From Propionibacteriaceae bacterium (GTDB lineage Bacteria; Actinomycetota; Actinomycetes; Propionibacteriales; Propionibacteriaceae), in the NCBI GenBank assembly GCA_031271975.1, contig JAISUR010000020.1, positions 1-64,000 of the forward strand: a stretch of DNA of 64,000 bases. The letters run 5' to 3'. Positions 8,588 through 17,831 of the stretch are shown here, piece by piece; position 1 is the first letter of the stretch; the number at the start of each line of letters is the position of its first letter. Made by a program: the position numbers and the translations under genes. The notes under the pieces are model-generated. The model was not told where the DNA came from. It did no database searches and was given only the letters and a program-made list of their open reading frames with translations.

Positions 8588-10028
8588 GCATCACTGTCAC
8601 TTGTTTTGGCACGGCTGCTGGGCCGAGACGCTGGCGCACCAGCGAGCGCAGTGCCTCCGCATCGAGGTCCGCGCCCTCAACGGACGCGTGCAACCGTTTC
8701 CCGAAGTCGGCGTCGGGTTCCTCCCAGACCATCGCCCGCCGCACGCCGGGAGCGCTTGCCAAGACCGCCTGCACTTGGGCGGGATCGGTGAACTCGCCAC
8801 CGGAGCGGGTGAGGTTGTCCGCGCGTCCCAGCACGTGTAGCAGGCCGTCCCTGAGATAGGCCCGGTCGCGAGTCGTCAGCCAGCGCTTGCCGGGGTCGGT
8901 GACGGACATGGTGGCGGATTCGATTCGCACCAATCCCTCCACCCCTTCAGGCACTGGGCGTCCACCGGCGTCCACCACGACGACGCGCGCGGTCGCGATC
9001 GGCCGTCCCACCGAGTCGGGATGGGCCAGCAGTTCGCCGCCGCCCAGCGAGCACACCGTCCCCGTCTCAGTGGTTCCGTAGTAGTTGACCAGCACCGGGC
9101 CGAAGTGGGCGCCGAACGCGGCGATGGTCTCAGCGTCCAGGGCGTCCGAACCGGAAACCACGCTGGCCAGCGGGGGCAACTCGTCCAGGCATTCGGCAAG
9201 ACGGCGCAATTGCGGCGGCGACGCGAACAGGGTGCGGGTGCCCGTTTGCCGCAGCCGGGCGGCGAGTTTGGCTGGATCCGCGCCTTGGCAAAGCACCAGC
9301 GGCGAGCCGTTGACCAGGCACAGCATCGCGGCGGCGAGCCCGTAGCCGTGGGAGATCGGCACGGCGACAGCCACCGGAGAACCCACTTCGATGCGCGAGA
9401 TCCCAGCCAGCGCCAACGCCGCGAGCGCCTCCCGGTAACGCCGCCGGATCGGAATGCCCTTGGGAGTGCCGGTCGTGCCGGAAGAGAGCATCGTAAAACG
9501 CGAGCGCTTGGCCAAGCTGCGAATCTGCGGAGCGGGCCTGGGGGAATCCAGGCGGGAAACGTCCAGCAATCCCCCCAAATAGCCGCTCTCGTTGATCGTC
9601 GCGGAGTATTCCGGATCGTAGAGCAGCACATCTAAGCGTTCCCGAGCCGCGACAGCCCCGAGCCGCTCGCTGCCAATCGCGGTCCAGATCGGCACCACCA
9701 CGGCGCCGGTCAGCGAGGCCGCCCCGATGGCACCCAAGAAGTAGCGGTCGTTACCGCAGAGCACGCCGATCCGGGAGCCAGGCTGAGCACCGAAGTCCTG
9801 CTCCAAGATGGACGCGCCAGTGCGGGCCAGCTCGCCAACTCGGGCCAAGGTGCAACTGCCACCGTCGTCAAACAGGCGAACCTGTGGCCAAACCCGCGCC
9901 GCCGCGAGCACGCCGGCGCCCAAGGATTTGCCCTCGCGGACCGCGGTCGCGAGCACGCGGGCAAGCCGCGCCGGGCGGGCGATGCCGAAGGCGCGCAACC
10001 CGTCCCGCAGTTCCGCTGCCGCACTCAT
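8580..10028 (-). CDS. Adenylate-forming acyl-CoA/acyl-acid ligase
   Basis: A 482-residue member of the AMP-binding superfamily. Motifs: MLSSGTTGTPKGIPI (phosphate-binding loop), YYGTTETGTV (adenine-binding), LTTRDRAYLRDG (where RTGD normally stands) and a C-terminal end in VPKQVTV. The family usually has a PxxxxGK lysine near the end; here AAVPKQ supplies a lysine in a shortened tail, so the C-terminal subdomain is compact. The ATG at 10028 overlaps the stop of the upstream SDR gene in ATGA, implying translational coupling and joint action on one acyl substrate. It could be a fatty-acid, aryl-acid or O-succinylbenzoate-type ligase; the substrate is unresolved. Confidence 0.8.
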   Translation of the reverse strand: MSAAAELRDGLRAFGIARPARLARVLATAVREGKSLGAGVLAAARVWPQVRLFDDGGSCTLARVGELARTGASILEQDFGAQPGSRIGVLCGNDRYFLGAIGAASLTGAVVVPIWTAIGSERLGAVAARERLDVLLYDPEYSATINESGYLGGLLDVSRLDSPRPAPQIRSLAKRSRFTMLSSGTTGTPKGIPIRRRYREALAALALAGISRIEVGSPVAVAVPISHGYGLAAAMLCLVNGSPLVLCQGADPAKLAARLRQTGTRTLFASPPQLRRLAECLDELPPLASVVSGSDALDAETIAAFGAHFGPVLVNYYGTTETGTVCSLGGGELLAHPDSVGRPIATARVVVVDAGGRPVPEGVEGLVRIESATMSVTDPGKRWLTTRDRAYLRDGLLHVLGRADNLTRSGGEFTDPAQVQAVLASAPGVRRAMVWEEPDADFGKRLHASVEGADLDAEALRSLVRQRLGPAAVPKQVTVMPT

Positions 10029-10858
10029 AGCCGGATTCCGAGCCGGGAAGCTTGGGCGAACACCCAGTCGAAGGGGGCCGGGAACGCCCGCGAGAGCACG
10101 GCCAGCCGAGACCACCACGGGCTCACCAGGCGCGGGCGGTGGATCATGGCCCGGCAGATCACGTCAGCGGCCTGCGTCACAGTCAGCTCGGGTACGGGGT
10201 ACTGGCCCGCCGTTGGGGCGCTCATAGCTGTGGCGACGCGGGGAAGCTTCACAACGGTGGTGGCCACTCCCTTTTCGCGCAGTTCTGGCGCGACGGTGGA
10301 AAGCCAGGAGTCGAAGGCCGACTTGGACGCGGCGTAGGCGGACCAGTTCGGCACCAACATGTCCACGCTGGTGGTGGAGACGCTGATGAGTTGGCCCGCG
10401 CCGGCGTCGGTCATCACTTCCAGCAGCGGCAGCAGGAACGCGATGGGGCCAAGATAATTGGTGCCCGCAGTCCGGGCGATGTCATGGAAACGGCCGAAGG
10501 TTTCCGTCACCGAACGGTGTATGGATTGCCCGGCGTTGGAAACCACGATGTCCGGCCTGCCCCAAGTGGTGGCGATGTGCCGCCCCGCGTCCTCGGCCGC
10601 ATCTGTTTCCCGAAGGTTGACGGCGAGATACTCCACCTGGCCCGCGGCCTCATCCTGGAGCGACTGCAACCCCTGCTCGCCCCGGGCAAGCCCCACCACG
10701 CGCCCGCCGGACGCCGCCACACGCAAAGCGACTTCGCGCCCAATCCCGCGCGAGGCTCCGGTGACCACAACAAGCCTTCCCGCGACGACGGCCCGCAGTC
10801 GCTCCGGCGCCGCACCCGAGGTGCGCACCCCAAGCAACAGCGGAGCGAGCGAATCCAT
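10025..10858 (-). CDS. Short-chain dehydrogenase/reductase
   Basis: A 277-residue classical SDR oxidoreductase with the Rossmann motif VVTGASRGIGREVALRVA, SNAGQS (NNAG equivalent), the catalytic serine in ISVSTTSVD and the YAASK active site. The C-terminal hydrophobic region (LVSPWWSRLAVLSRAFPAPF) suggests membrane association, as in several lipid-processing reductases. I chose ATG 10858: TAGAGT lies six bases upstream, a leaderless arrangement; a GTG at 10864 is the alternative. It is first in a two-gene operon with the adenylate-forming ligase (ATGA overlap), so it probably reduces or oxidises a related acyl or ketoacyl compound. The substrate is unknown. Confidence 0.85.
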   Translation of the reverse strand: MDSLAPLLLGVRTSGAAPERLRAVVAGRLVVVTGASRGIGREVALRVAASGGRVVGLARGEQGLQSLQDEAAGQVEYLAVNLRETDAAEDAGRHIATTWGRPDIVVSNAGQSIHRSVTETFGRFHDIARTAGTNYLGPIAFLLPLLEVMTDAGAGQLISVSTTSVDMLVPNWSAYAASKSAFDSWLSTVAPELREKGVATTVVKLPRVATAMSAPTAGQYPVPELTVTQAADVICRAMIHRPRLVSPWWSRLAVLSRAFPAPFDWVFAQASRLGIRL

Positions 10859-10945
10859 GGGCACACTCTAGAACACTTCACAAGACGCAGCCGAAGTCAC
10901 TTTGGTTACTGTGGGTGACGCCTGATTTCCTGTTGAGCCTGATCG

Positions 10946-11410
10946 CTAGGGATTGATGAGCTGAATCAGATGGCCCCATTCCGGCGGCAAACATCTGACG
11001 AGCTTCGCGTCAAAGGTCGCCAATCGCGCGCCCACATGCGCGGCGAGATTGAGGAGGTGGAAATCGGTGACCTGGGCCTTTCCCATCACGACCCTTCCCA
11101 GCACCTCGACGGGTAGCGCAGGGTCTGCAAGAGATGTGCCGTCGACGACAAATTCATGTGGAACCCGAGTTGCGTTTTTCATCGCTTGAAGCTGGCCAAC
11201 AGCAGTGGCATAGCTGACAGAGCATCCGACGACTTGTGGATTCATGAGCAGCCGGAGGAAGGCAGCTTCGGTGAATCCAGTGGTCAACCAGACATCGGTC
11301 GCATCCAGGCTACCCAACCACCGATGTGCCGCCTCATGATGGATGTGGTTCGGCAAGGAGAGCGCGACAAGGACATTTGCGTCCAAGAGGAAGCGATGGG
11401 AGTCAGTCAT
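10946..11410 (-). CDS. vapC: VapC-family PIN ribonuclease toxin
   Basis: A 154-residue PIN-domain protein. The acidic residues expected of a magnesium-dependent RNase are visible: the first Asp in FLLDANVLVALS, a Glu in TTGFTEAAFLRLL, the Asp in VTDFHLLNLAA and the Asp in LATFDAKLVR. The ATG at 11410 overlaps the end of the preceding antitoxin gene by 8 bases, the usual co-translated toxin-antitoxin layout. Unlike the two PIN fragments at 8318 and 46466, this copy looks complete. VapC toxins cleave tRNA or rRNA; the target here is unknown. Confidence 0.87.
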   Translation of the reverse strand: MTDSHRFLLDANVLVALSLPNHIHHEAAHRWLGSLDATDVWLTTGFTEAAFLRLLMNPQVVGCSVSYATAVGQLQAMKNATRVPHEFVVDGTSLADPALPVEVLGRVVMGKAQVTDFHLLNLAAHVGARLATFDAKLVRCLPPEWGHLIQLINP

Positions 11411-11642
11411 CGAGATGCAGCTTCACCAACTCGTCAGTTATGACATGGTTTCGCACGCCCAAGTCCAGAACTGGAAAGCCGTCCGGACGTTGCGCGGGCG
11501 GAACCCGCTCCAATCCCCGCAGGGCCAGCTCCGAGACCGCGCGGCCCAGCGATATCCGCTCGCCGCGCCGCAGGCTGTCCTCCACCACACCGCGGGCCGC
11601 GATCAGCACTTGATCATCCAAATCGAGAGTTGTTCTGGCCAT
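11403..11642 (-). CDS. vapB: VapB-type antitoxin
   Basis: A 79-residue protein beginning MARTTLDLDDQVLIAARGVV, a ribbon-helix-helix DNA-binding start typical of VapB-type antitoxins, followed by a C-terminal arm (VLDLGVRNHVITDELVKLHL) expected to fill the toxin active site. It precedes and overlaps vapC by 8 bases. There is no ribosome-binding site; TATGAT lies six bases before the ATG, so translation is probably leaderless. An inverted repeat upstream is a likely autoregulatory operator. Confidence 0.82.
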   Translation of the reverse strand: MARTTLDLDDQVLIAARGVVEDSLRRGERISLGRAVSELALRGLERVPPAQRPDGFPVLDLGVRNHVITDELVKLHLDD

Positions 11643-11681
11643 GCCAGCATCATATCATCAGCGCATCACTGCATCAGTGTT
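11643..11681 (-). promoter_or_regulatory. vapBC promoter and candidate operator
   Basis: On the minus strand TATGAT (11649-11654) lies six bases before the vapB ATG. A perfect inverted repeat CACTG-CAT-CAGTG at 11667-11679 sits over the expected -35 region, a good position for VapB-VapC autorepression. Inferred from position and symmetry only. Confidence 0.5.
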
Positions 11682-11712
11682 CCTGCTGCGGCGGTGGCAC
11701 CCGAGAAAGTGT

Positions 11713-11786
11713 TGGAGCGGGCGACGGGAATCGAACCCGCCTCTGCAGCTTGGGAAGCTGCCGTTCTACCGATGAACTACGCCCGC
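11713..11786 (-). tRNA. tRNA-Gly(CCC)
   Basis: The minus strand folds as a 74-nt tRNA. The acceptor stem is GCGGGCG with CGCCCGC, followed by discriminator T and an encoded CCA. The D-arm contains TTCATCGGTAGAAC; the anticodon stem GCAGC/GCTGC closes the loop TTCCCAA with anticodon CCC; the T-arm contains GGTTCGATTCC. It reads glycine codon GGG. It lies alone between vapB and clpB. Confidence 0.93.
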
Positions 11787-11870
11787 AAGAAGCACAACGA
11801 GTGTAGCGCAATCTGGCAGGCCGGTCTCCGCCCTCACCGCGGCAGGTGTGAAGGGTCGTGGATGAGCTGG

Positions 11871-11957
11871 GACCGGACTGCGTCCGAGATCCCGGAACTC
11901 CACCCCACAAAGTTCTTCGATACTTTGCGGGGACCCCGGGAACAAGTCCGGGATGAC
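11871..11957. repeat. Dispersed palindromic repeat, copy 1
   Basis: Contains the modules shared by the dispersed family: GCGTCCGAGATCCCGG, the hairpin CCCCACAAAGT...ACTTTGCGGGG with loop TCTTCGAT, then CCGGGAACAAGTCCGGGATGA. It fills the gap between the clpB stop (11962) and the tRNA. The same hairpin recurs near 22322, 42981 and 46668. Confidence 0.8.
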
Positions 11958-11961
11958 TAGG

Positions 11962-14538
11962 CTAGGTTGCCGCAACCAAGCCGGAGAGTTCCTCGTTCAC
12001 GTCGAACTTGACTGTGTCGCCGTCTGTTACCTCTCCGGAGAGCACACGCTTGGCCAGGCCGTCCTCTATGGCCGTCTGGACCAGGCGCTTCAGCGGGCGG
12101 GCGCCGTAGACCGGATCGAAGCCGGCCATGGCCAGCCAGTTCTTGCCGCCTTCGCTGACCTCGACGCTGATGCGGCGGTCGGCCAGGCGCTGATTCAGGC
12201 GGGCGAGCTGGATGTCGACGATCTTGCACAGGTCTTCCGTGGTGAGCGGGTCGAACATGACGATTTCGTCGAGGCGGTTCAAGAACTCCGGCTTGAATGA
12301 CTGCCGCACCACGCCCATCACGGCGTCGTTCTTCAGTTTGGCGTCCAAGCCCTGGTCGGCGAGGAACTGCGAGCCCAAGTTGGACGTCATGATCAAGATG
12401 ACGTTGCGGAAGTCGACCGTGCGGCCTTGTCCGTCCGTCAAGCGGCCGTCGTCAAGCACCTGCAACAAGATGTTGAACACCTCCGGATGGGCTTTCTCCA
12501 CCTCGTCCAAAAGGATCACCGAATACGGGCGGCGGCGCACGGCCTCGGTGAGCTGGCCGCCCTCCTCGTAGCCGACGTAACCGGGAGGAGCCCCAACCAG
12601 GCGCGACACGGCGTGCTTCTCGCCGTACTCGCTCATGTCGATGCGCACCATCGCCCGCTCGTCGTCGAAGAGAAACTCCGCCAGCGCTTTGGCCAACTCC
12701 GTCTTGCCGACGCCGGTCGGCCCGAGGAATAGGAACGAGCCGGTGGGACGGTGCGGATCGGAAATGCCCGCACGGGAGCGGCGCACCGCGTCGGCGACGG
12801 CAGTCACAGCCTTGCGCTGGCCGATCAGGCGCTTGCCTAACTGGTCCTCCATCGTGAGCAGCTTCTCCGATTCTCCCTGCAGCAAACGGCCCACGGGTAT
12901 GCCCGTCCACGCACCGACGACCTCGGCGATGTCCGTCGCGGAAACCTCTTCGGAAACCATCCGAGGAGCGTTCTCCTGCTCGTGGGCGGCGTCCAATTCC
13001 GCCTCCAACTCGGGAATCTGCCCGTAGAGCAGTTTGGAAGCGTTCGTCAGATCACCCTCGCGCTGGTAACGCTCGGCCTCGATCCGCAGCTTGTCGATCT
13101 GCTCGGTCAACTCGCCAGCGCGGTTCAGTGCGGACTTCTCCGCCTCCCAGCGCGACTCCAAGCCCCGCAGTGTTTCCTGCTTGTCCGCCAACTCGGCTTG
13201 CAGGCGGTCCAGCCGCTCCTTCGAAGCCGGATCGGCCTCCTTCTCCAGCGCGAATGCCTGCATCGTCATCTTGTCGATGTCGCGGCGCAACTGGTCGATC
13301 TCCTCCGGAGACGAATCGATCTCCATGCGCAGCCGCGAAGCCGCCTCGTCGATCAAGTCGATGGCCTTGTCCGGAAGCTGGCGCGAAGTGATGTAGCGGT
13401 TGGACAGCGTGGCCGCCGCCACCAGCGCGCCGTCCGTTATGCGCACCTTGTGGTGGGCCTCGTAGCGCTGCCGCAGCCCGCGCAGGATCGCGATGGTGTC
13501 CTCCACCGACGGCTCGCCCACGAAGACTTGCTGGAAGCGGCGCTCCAAAGCCGGATCCTTCTCGATCCGCTCGCGGTATTCGTCGAGAGTCGTCGCCCCG
13601 ATCATGCGCAACTCGCCGCGCGCCAGCATGGGTTTGAGCATGTTGCCGGCGTCCATGGACGAGTCGCCGGTGGCCCCAGCGCCGACGACAGTGTGCAGTT
13701 CGTCGATGAACGTGATGACTTGGCCCTCGGCGTCGCGGATCTCATTCAGGACGGCCTTGAGCCGCTCCTCGAACTCGCCGCGGTACTTGGCGCCTGCCAC
13801 CATTGAGGCCAGATCCAGCGAGACGACCTTGCGCCCCTTCAGCGAATCCGGGACGTCGCCGGCGACCACGCGCTGCGCCAGGCCCTCAACGACAGCAGTC
13901 TTGCCGACGCCGGGCTCGCCGATAAGGACGGGGTTGTTCTTGGTACGCCGGGCGAGCACCTGGATGACGCGGCGAATCTCGGCGTCGCGGCCGATCACCG
14001 GATCGAGCTTGCCCTCGCGAGCGCGCGCGGTGAGGTCGATGGAGTACTTGTCGAGCGCGGACTCGCCGCCTTCCGACTCCGCCGACGTGATGCGCTTGTC
14101 GCCGCGGGCCGCGTTGAACGTCTCTTCGAGTGCTTTCGCGGTGACGCCCAAGTCGGCGAGGATGCGCTGCGCGTCCCCTTGTATGGAAGCCAGCCCGATC
14201 AGCAAATGCTCCGTAGCCGTGTATTCGTCTCCCATGGCCTGGGCGCGCGTCTCGGCGTCTGCCAGCACCCGTGCGAACGGCCCGGACAGGCTGGGTTGCG
14301 CCACCGAATTGCCAGATGTGCTGGGCAGCTTCTTGATCGCGCCTTGCGCCGCCGCCTTCACCACCTCGGGATCTGTCCCCACCGCGCTCAGCAGCGCACC
14401 GACCGTGTTGTCAGGGTCGAGCAGCAGGGCGCTGAGCAGGTGGACCGGCTCGGCGTTCGGGTTGCCGTTGGTGAGGGCAAGACGCAGCGCCGTGGTGACG
14501 GCGTCGCGCGACTTCGCAGTCAGCTTCTCAGTGTCCAT
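11962..14538 (-). CDS. clpB: ATP-dependent disaggregase ClpB
   Basis: An 858-residue Hsp100 chaperone that threads aggregated proteins through a hexameric pore and cooperates with DnaK. In order: Clp N-domain repeats (1-145), first AAA module with Walker [18 protein letters not shown] and Walker [10 protein letters not shown], the coiled-coil middle domain that marks ClpB rather than ClpA/C, and second AAA module with [19 protein letters not shown] and pore loop [14 protein letters not shown] took ATG 14538 because GGAG precedes it and because [14 protein letters not shown] is the usual start; the frame extends upstream but through the operator. A HAIR operator immediately upstream puts it under HspR control, with the dnaK operon. 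Confidence 0.96.
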   Translation of the reverse strand: MDTEKLTAKSRDAVTTALRLALTNGNPNAEPVHLLSALLLDPDNTVGALLSAVGTDPEVVKAAAQGAIKKLPSTSGNSVAQPSLSGPFARVLADAETRAQAMGDEYTATEHLLIGLASIQGDAQRILADLGVTAKALEETFNAARGDKRITSAESEGGESALDKYSIDLTARAREGKLDPVIGRDAEIRRVIQVLARRTKNNPVLIGEPGVGKTAVVEGLAQRVVAGDVPDSLKGRKVVSLDLASMVAGAKYRGEFEERLKAVLNEIRDAEGQVITFIDELHTVVGAGATGDSSMDAGNMLKPMLARGELRMIGATTLDEYRERIEKDPALERRFQQVFVGEPSVEDTIAILRGLRQRYEAHHKVRITDGALVAAATLSNRYITSRQLPDKAIDLIDEAASRLRMEIDSSPEEIDQLRRDIDKMTMQAFALEKEADPASKERLDRLQAELADKQETLRGLESRWEAEKSALNRAGELTEQIDKLRIEAERYQREGDLTNASKLLYGQIPELEAELDAAHEQENAPRMVSEEVSATDIAEVVGAWTGIPVGRLLQGESEKLLTMEDQLGKRLIGQRKAVTAVADAVRRSRAGISDPHRPTGSFLFLGPTGVGKTELAKALAEFLFDDERAMVRIDMSEYGEKHAVSRLVGAPPGYVGYEEGGQLTEAVRRRPYSVILLDEVEKAHPEVFNILLQVLDDGRLTDGQGRTVDFRNVILIMTSNLGSQFLADQGLDAKLKNDAVMGVVRQSFKPEFLNRLDEIVMFDPLTTEDLCKIVDIQLARLNQRLADRRISVEVSEGGKNWLAMAGFDPVYGARPLKRLVQTAIEDGLAKRVLSGEVTDGDTVKFDVNEELSGLVAAT

Positions 14539-14557
14539 GTTCTCCTTGTTCTCCAAA

Positions 14558-14578
14558 GTTGAGTCCCTTAGACTCAAC
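14558..14578 (-). promoter_or_regulatory. HAIR operator (HspR site) of clpB
   Basis: GTTGAGT-CCCTTAG-ACTCAAC is a perfect 7-bp inverted repeat with a 7-base spacer, matching the actinobacterial HAIR consensus (CTTGAGT-N7-ACTCAAG). A minus-strand -10, TATTAT, lies at 14580-14585, so the operator covers the likely start of transcription. The repressor HspR is encoded at 22360-22782. Confidence 0.93.
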
Positions 14579-14779
14579 TATAATAGCGCGGGCTTCTATT
14601 CCGCGCGTAGCGAAATTGCCCCCAGATCCGGGGAATTCACTGACGCCGGGGTTACACTGAAAAGGTATCGGCGTCGGGCCGTGAGGGGAAGTGGCCCGCA
14701 GCCGGTGGGTCATGATGCCTTCCAGGCAGCCAAGCGCAAGCTAGCTACACGGTCGGCACAAGACGGGGGAGACCGAGAC

Positions 14780-14938
14780 ATGTTAGATCAGGAACAGTTG
14801 GACAACTTGTTCGTCGACTCTGCGCTGGCAGAGAAGTTGGCGGACGCCCGCGCGCACATTCAGGAATCGCTGACTTCCCTGCGCGAGCTCGAAGAATCAC
14901 TCCAAGCGGACCTGGCCCAGCTCGTTAGCGAGTACTGA
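14780..14938 (+). CDS. Small acidic helical protein, unknown function
   Basis: A 52-residue ORF starting [20 protein letters not shown] and ending DLAQLVSEY. It has a ribosome-binding site (GGGGGAG, 9 bases before ATG). The sequence is Leu/Glu/Ala-rich with heptad-like spacing, so it is probably one helical hairpin or a short coiled coil. A possible promoter -10, TACACT at 14653-14658, would give a leader of about 115 bases. It lies divergent from clpB and convergent with the GT87 gene. I do not recognise the family. Confidence 0.6.
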   Translation: MLDQEQLDNLFVDSALAEKLADARAHIQESLTSLRELEESLQADLAQLVSEY

Positions 14939-14953
14939 GCCGACACGCGAGAA

Positions 14954-16153
14954 TCACCGCCCGGCTGCAACGGGCGTCATTTCGGCGCGCATCGACCGCG
15001 CGGCGAAAAACGCTCCCAGCAGCAGCGCGATCCCCAAGCCCACTCCCGCATTGCAGACTAATTGCTGCCACCACTCATAGCTCAGTTCGACGTCGTTGTC
15101 GCGCGGCAACGCCTTGAACGGCGCCAGCGCCACCCAGGCCGTGTAGGCCAACCCCAGCCAGCGATACCAGGCAGGCAGCGCCTTTGCCTGCCAGAACACG
15201 ATTCCGAGCGGCACGATCCAGACGTAATGGTGCGACCATGACACTGGGGAACCGAGTAGGCTCGTCAACCCCGCCAAGACCAACGCCACGGCCGCCTGAC
15301 CCGACTTGTGCATGGAGATGGCCGCGATCACCCCCAGCAAAATGACGACCACGGACAGCAACAGGCCTGGCGAACTGGGCGTGCCCGACAGCCGCGCCCA
15401 CACGCCCATCACCGACTGGTTCGTGGCGTAGTTGAAAGAGCCGTTGACGCCCGTCTCACCGTGGGCCAAGGCGTTCCAGTAGTACAGCGAGGGGCCGTAC
15501 AGGACGAAGCCGAGCGCCGTCGCCGCGCAGAATGAAGCGAACGCGGTCAGGCCCTGCTTGCGTTCCCCGGCGAAGAACTTGTAGACCGCGATGACCGCGG
15601 GGGTCAACTTGACCGCTGTGGCCAGCCCGGTGAGCCAGCCTTCTGGAAGGATGCGGCCGTTGCGGCGGCGGAGGACCGGTCGGGATGACGAACGGGAGGG
15701 CAGGGAGTCCAGGCAGACGGCGGCGACCAGCAGGATGCCCAACTGGCCGAAGCCGATGGTTTCGCGCACTGGTTCCACGAACAGGATGCAGGCGGCCACC
15801 GCGAGGCTCAACCACCAGCCGTGGATGCCCAGGCGGCGCAGCACCGCGCCCAGTGCTACGACGCACAGCGCCAGCCAAGCGACAGCTCCGACTTCCAGCG
15901 GCACCAAGCCGAACGGGATGCTGAGCAGCGCGGCGAAAGGCGGATAGATCCAGGGCAGGCCATCAGCCACATGGAAGAAATCCTCGCCTGCCAGCACCAT
16001 TTGGCCGGTGCGCTGATAGACCTCCAAGTCGAGTATGCCGGGATGCCACGGCCACAATTCCGAACCCGGGATCAGCGTCCCCGCGATGTACATGGCGGCG
16101 AGCAACGGCAGCAAGAACATGCCGAGCCGCTTCACCCATTTCCCAATCCCCAT
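14954..16153 (-). CDS. GT87-family polyprenyl-phosphate-dependent glycosyltransferase
   Basis: A 399-residue multi-spanning GT-C protein of the DUF2029/GT87 family (PimE and related mannosyltransferases), which transfer sugars, often mannose, from polyprenyl phosphate to outer-envelope lipids or glycans. The first membrane helix is LGMFLLPLLAAMYIAGTLIP. The loop after it carries DLEVYQRTGQ, the place of the GT-C catalytic Asp. WIYPPFAALLSIP is typical of the family, and about ten hydrophobic segments follow. ATG 16153 was chosen because TACACT lies seven bases upstream (leaderless); the longer frame is an artefact. Acceptor unknown. Confidence 0.8.
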   Translation of the reverse strand: MGIGKWVKRLGMFLLPLLAAMYIAGTLIPGSELWPWHPGILDLEVYQRTGQMVLAGEDFFHVADGLPWIYPPFAALLSIPFGLVPLEVGAVAWLALCVVALGAVLRRLGIHGWWLSLAVAACILFVEPVRETIGFGQLGILLVAAVCLDSLPSRSSSRPVLRRRNGRILPEGWLTGLATAVKLTPAVIAVYKFFAGERKQGLTAFASFCAATALGFVLYGPSLYYWNALAHGETGVNGSFNYATNQSVMGVWARLSGTPSSPGLLLSVVVILLGVIAAISMHKSGQAAVALVLAGLTSLLGSPVSWSHHYVWIVPLGIVFWQAKALPAWYRWLGLAYTAWVALAPFKALPRDNDVELSYEWWQQLVCNAGVGLGIALLLGAFFAARSMRAEMTPVAAGR

Positions 16154-16173
16154 CGGGGCCAGTGTAGTGCGGG

Positions 16174-17823
16174 TCAGGCAGGCGCGAGGCAGCCCACATG
16201 CACTATGCCGGAATCGATGTCGCGCAGCTTTATGGTGAGGACCGGGCCGCCTTTGTCGGGAGTGACCGACACTTTGCCCTGGTGGCCCGAGGTGCCCGTG
16301 TAAGTGGCCTTGCCACCTTTGCCTTCCAGGCCGTCGTAGAACTTCAGCATCGCTTTGATGTTCCAATCGGTGGTGACGTTCGCGTCGCAGGGCACATAGA
16401 TCTGCGGCTGGCCGGTGTGCCGGTGTGTCGCCTCAAAGGTGATCGTGGTGTCCTTGTCGAATTCGTAGCCGGTGAAATCGATCGTCGCGATCTGGGCGTT
16501 GTCGTCGAAGACCACCTTCTTGGGCAGCTTCGTATCGTTGGTGAATGTCAAGCGCGGGAGAGCGCCAAACACGGAGATTGTCGTGCCATCCCAGGAGTAA
16601 TCACCGCTGTTCGAACTGACGACGGTTTCGTCGGCCACGTCTGCGGGCTCGTCCGTGTCCGCGTCAATCGGCTCATCGACATCGGGTTCCACCGCATCAG
16701 TGCCCGAGTCCACCACGTCTGGTTCGTCCGCATCGCCAGCGGGTGGATCTGCCACCACAGTCGATGGCCCCGCCTGCGGCGCCGTGACAGCGCGCGAAAT
16801 GAAGTAGCCACCGCCACCCAACACAACCAAGGCGGCCAGGGCGGCGACAGCGATGGTCGCCGGGCTGCGGCGCGGACGCGGCTCAGTCAGCGCCCGCTGC
16901 GGCTGGCCATACCGCACCGGCGCGGCGGGATTCTCGGCGGGCGCCTCGAAGGTGACCGGGCCGGGCGCGGGCACTTGGGCCGGGCCGGCAAGGGACTGCC
17001 GCGCCTGGCGCAAGGCCGCCAAAGCCTCGCCCGCCGTCGGATAGCGGACGCGCAGATCGCGGGCGGTCAACGTTGCGACCAGCGCGTCCAACTGTATGGG
17101 AGCGCCGGGCAACACCGACGCGAGCCGCGGCACGTCTTGGGTGGTTTGCCGCAGCGCTATCTGCATTGAGTTTTCCCCCGCGAAAGGTTGGTGGCCGGTC
17201 AGCAGTTCATAGAGCACGACGCCCGTGGCGTAAACGTCCACCGAAGGCGAGACCTGGCCGTGCAACAGCAACTCGGGAGCCATGTAGCCGACTGTGCCCA
17301 CCACGTCGCCGGTCTTGGTGACACGCGCGTCGGTCATGGCCCGGGCAATGCCGAAGTCAGCCACCTTGACTTGGCCGGATTCCGTGACGAGGACATTCTC
17401 GGGCTTGATGTCGCGGTGCACGATGCCGAGTTGGTGGGCGGCATGCAGCGCGTCCAGGATCTGGTCCGCCATCTGCAGCGCGGCGTCCGGGGTGAACCGG
17501 CCCTGGGCGGAGAGCACTTCGCGCAACGCCTTTCCGCGCACAAACTCCATGGCGATGTAGATCGCCTCGCCATCAACGCCGGCGTCGAAGACCTGCACCA
17601 CGTTCGGGTGCGCCAGCCGGGCGACCGAGCGCGCTTCGGTTTGGAAGCGCTGCACGAAGGAAGCGTCCGCCGCCAGATGGCCATGCAGGATCTTGACGGC
17701 CACTTCGCGGTCCAGCCGCGTGGCCCGGCCCCGGTAGACAGTGGCCATTCCCCCGGCTGCCACGCGTTCCAGGATTTCGTAACGGTCCTCCAAGACCCGC
17801 CCGACGAATGTGTCTGCTGCCAT
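16174..17823 (-). CDS. Receptor-like Ser/Thr protein kinase, copy A
   Basis: A 549-residue PknB-type kinase: glycine loop VAAGGMATVYRG (22-32), lysine in VAVKIL (K44), catalytic HRDIKPEN (136-143), DFG (156-158), then a Pro-rich juxtamembrane segment, one helix (~321-345) and an extracellular part. After an acidic Asp/Glu/Pro/Thr linker comes a ~150-residue beta-rich domain (YSWDGTTISVFG..., TTITFEA, ...VTVTPDKGGPVLTIKLRDI) without PASTA repeats. The same domain ends kinase B, next door. AGGAG six bases before ATG sets the start. The pair is probably one operon sensing an envelope signal. Confidence 0.9.
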   Translation of the reverse strand: MAADTFVGRVLEDRYEILERVAAGGMATVYRGRATRLDREVAVKILHGHLAADASFVQRFQTEARSVARLAHPNVVQVFDAGVDGEAIYIAMEFVRGKALREVLSAQGRFTPDAALQMADQILDALHAAHQLGIVHRDIKPENVLVTESGQVKVADFGIARAMTDARVTKTGDVVGTVGYMAPELLLHGQVSPSVDVYATGVVLYELLTGHQPFAGENSMQIALRQTTQDVPRLASVLPGAPIQLDALVATLTARDLRVRYPTAGEALAALRQARQSLAGPAQVPAPGPVTFEAPAENPAAPVRYGQPQRALTEPRPRRSPATIAVAALAALVVLGGGGYFISRAVTAPQAGPSTVVADPPAGDADEPDVVDSGTDAVEPDVDEPIDADTDEPADVADETVVSSNSGDYSWDGTTISVFGALPRLTFTNDTKLPKKVVFDDNAQIATIDFTGYEFDKDTTITFEATHRHTGQPQIYVPCDANVTTDWNIKAMLKFYDGLEGKGGKATYTGTSGHQGKVSVTPDKGGPVLTIKLRDIDSGIVHVGCLAPA

Positions 17824-17831
17824 CGGCACTC

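Noticed and set aside
16174-17823. PASTA-domain PknB identity for the kinases
   Set aside because: No PASTA repeats in either extracellular part; kinase domain similarity alone is insufficient for the gene symbol.
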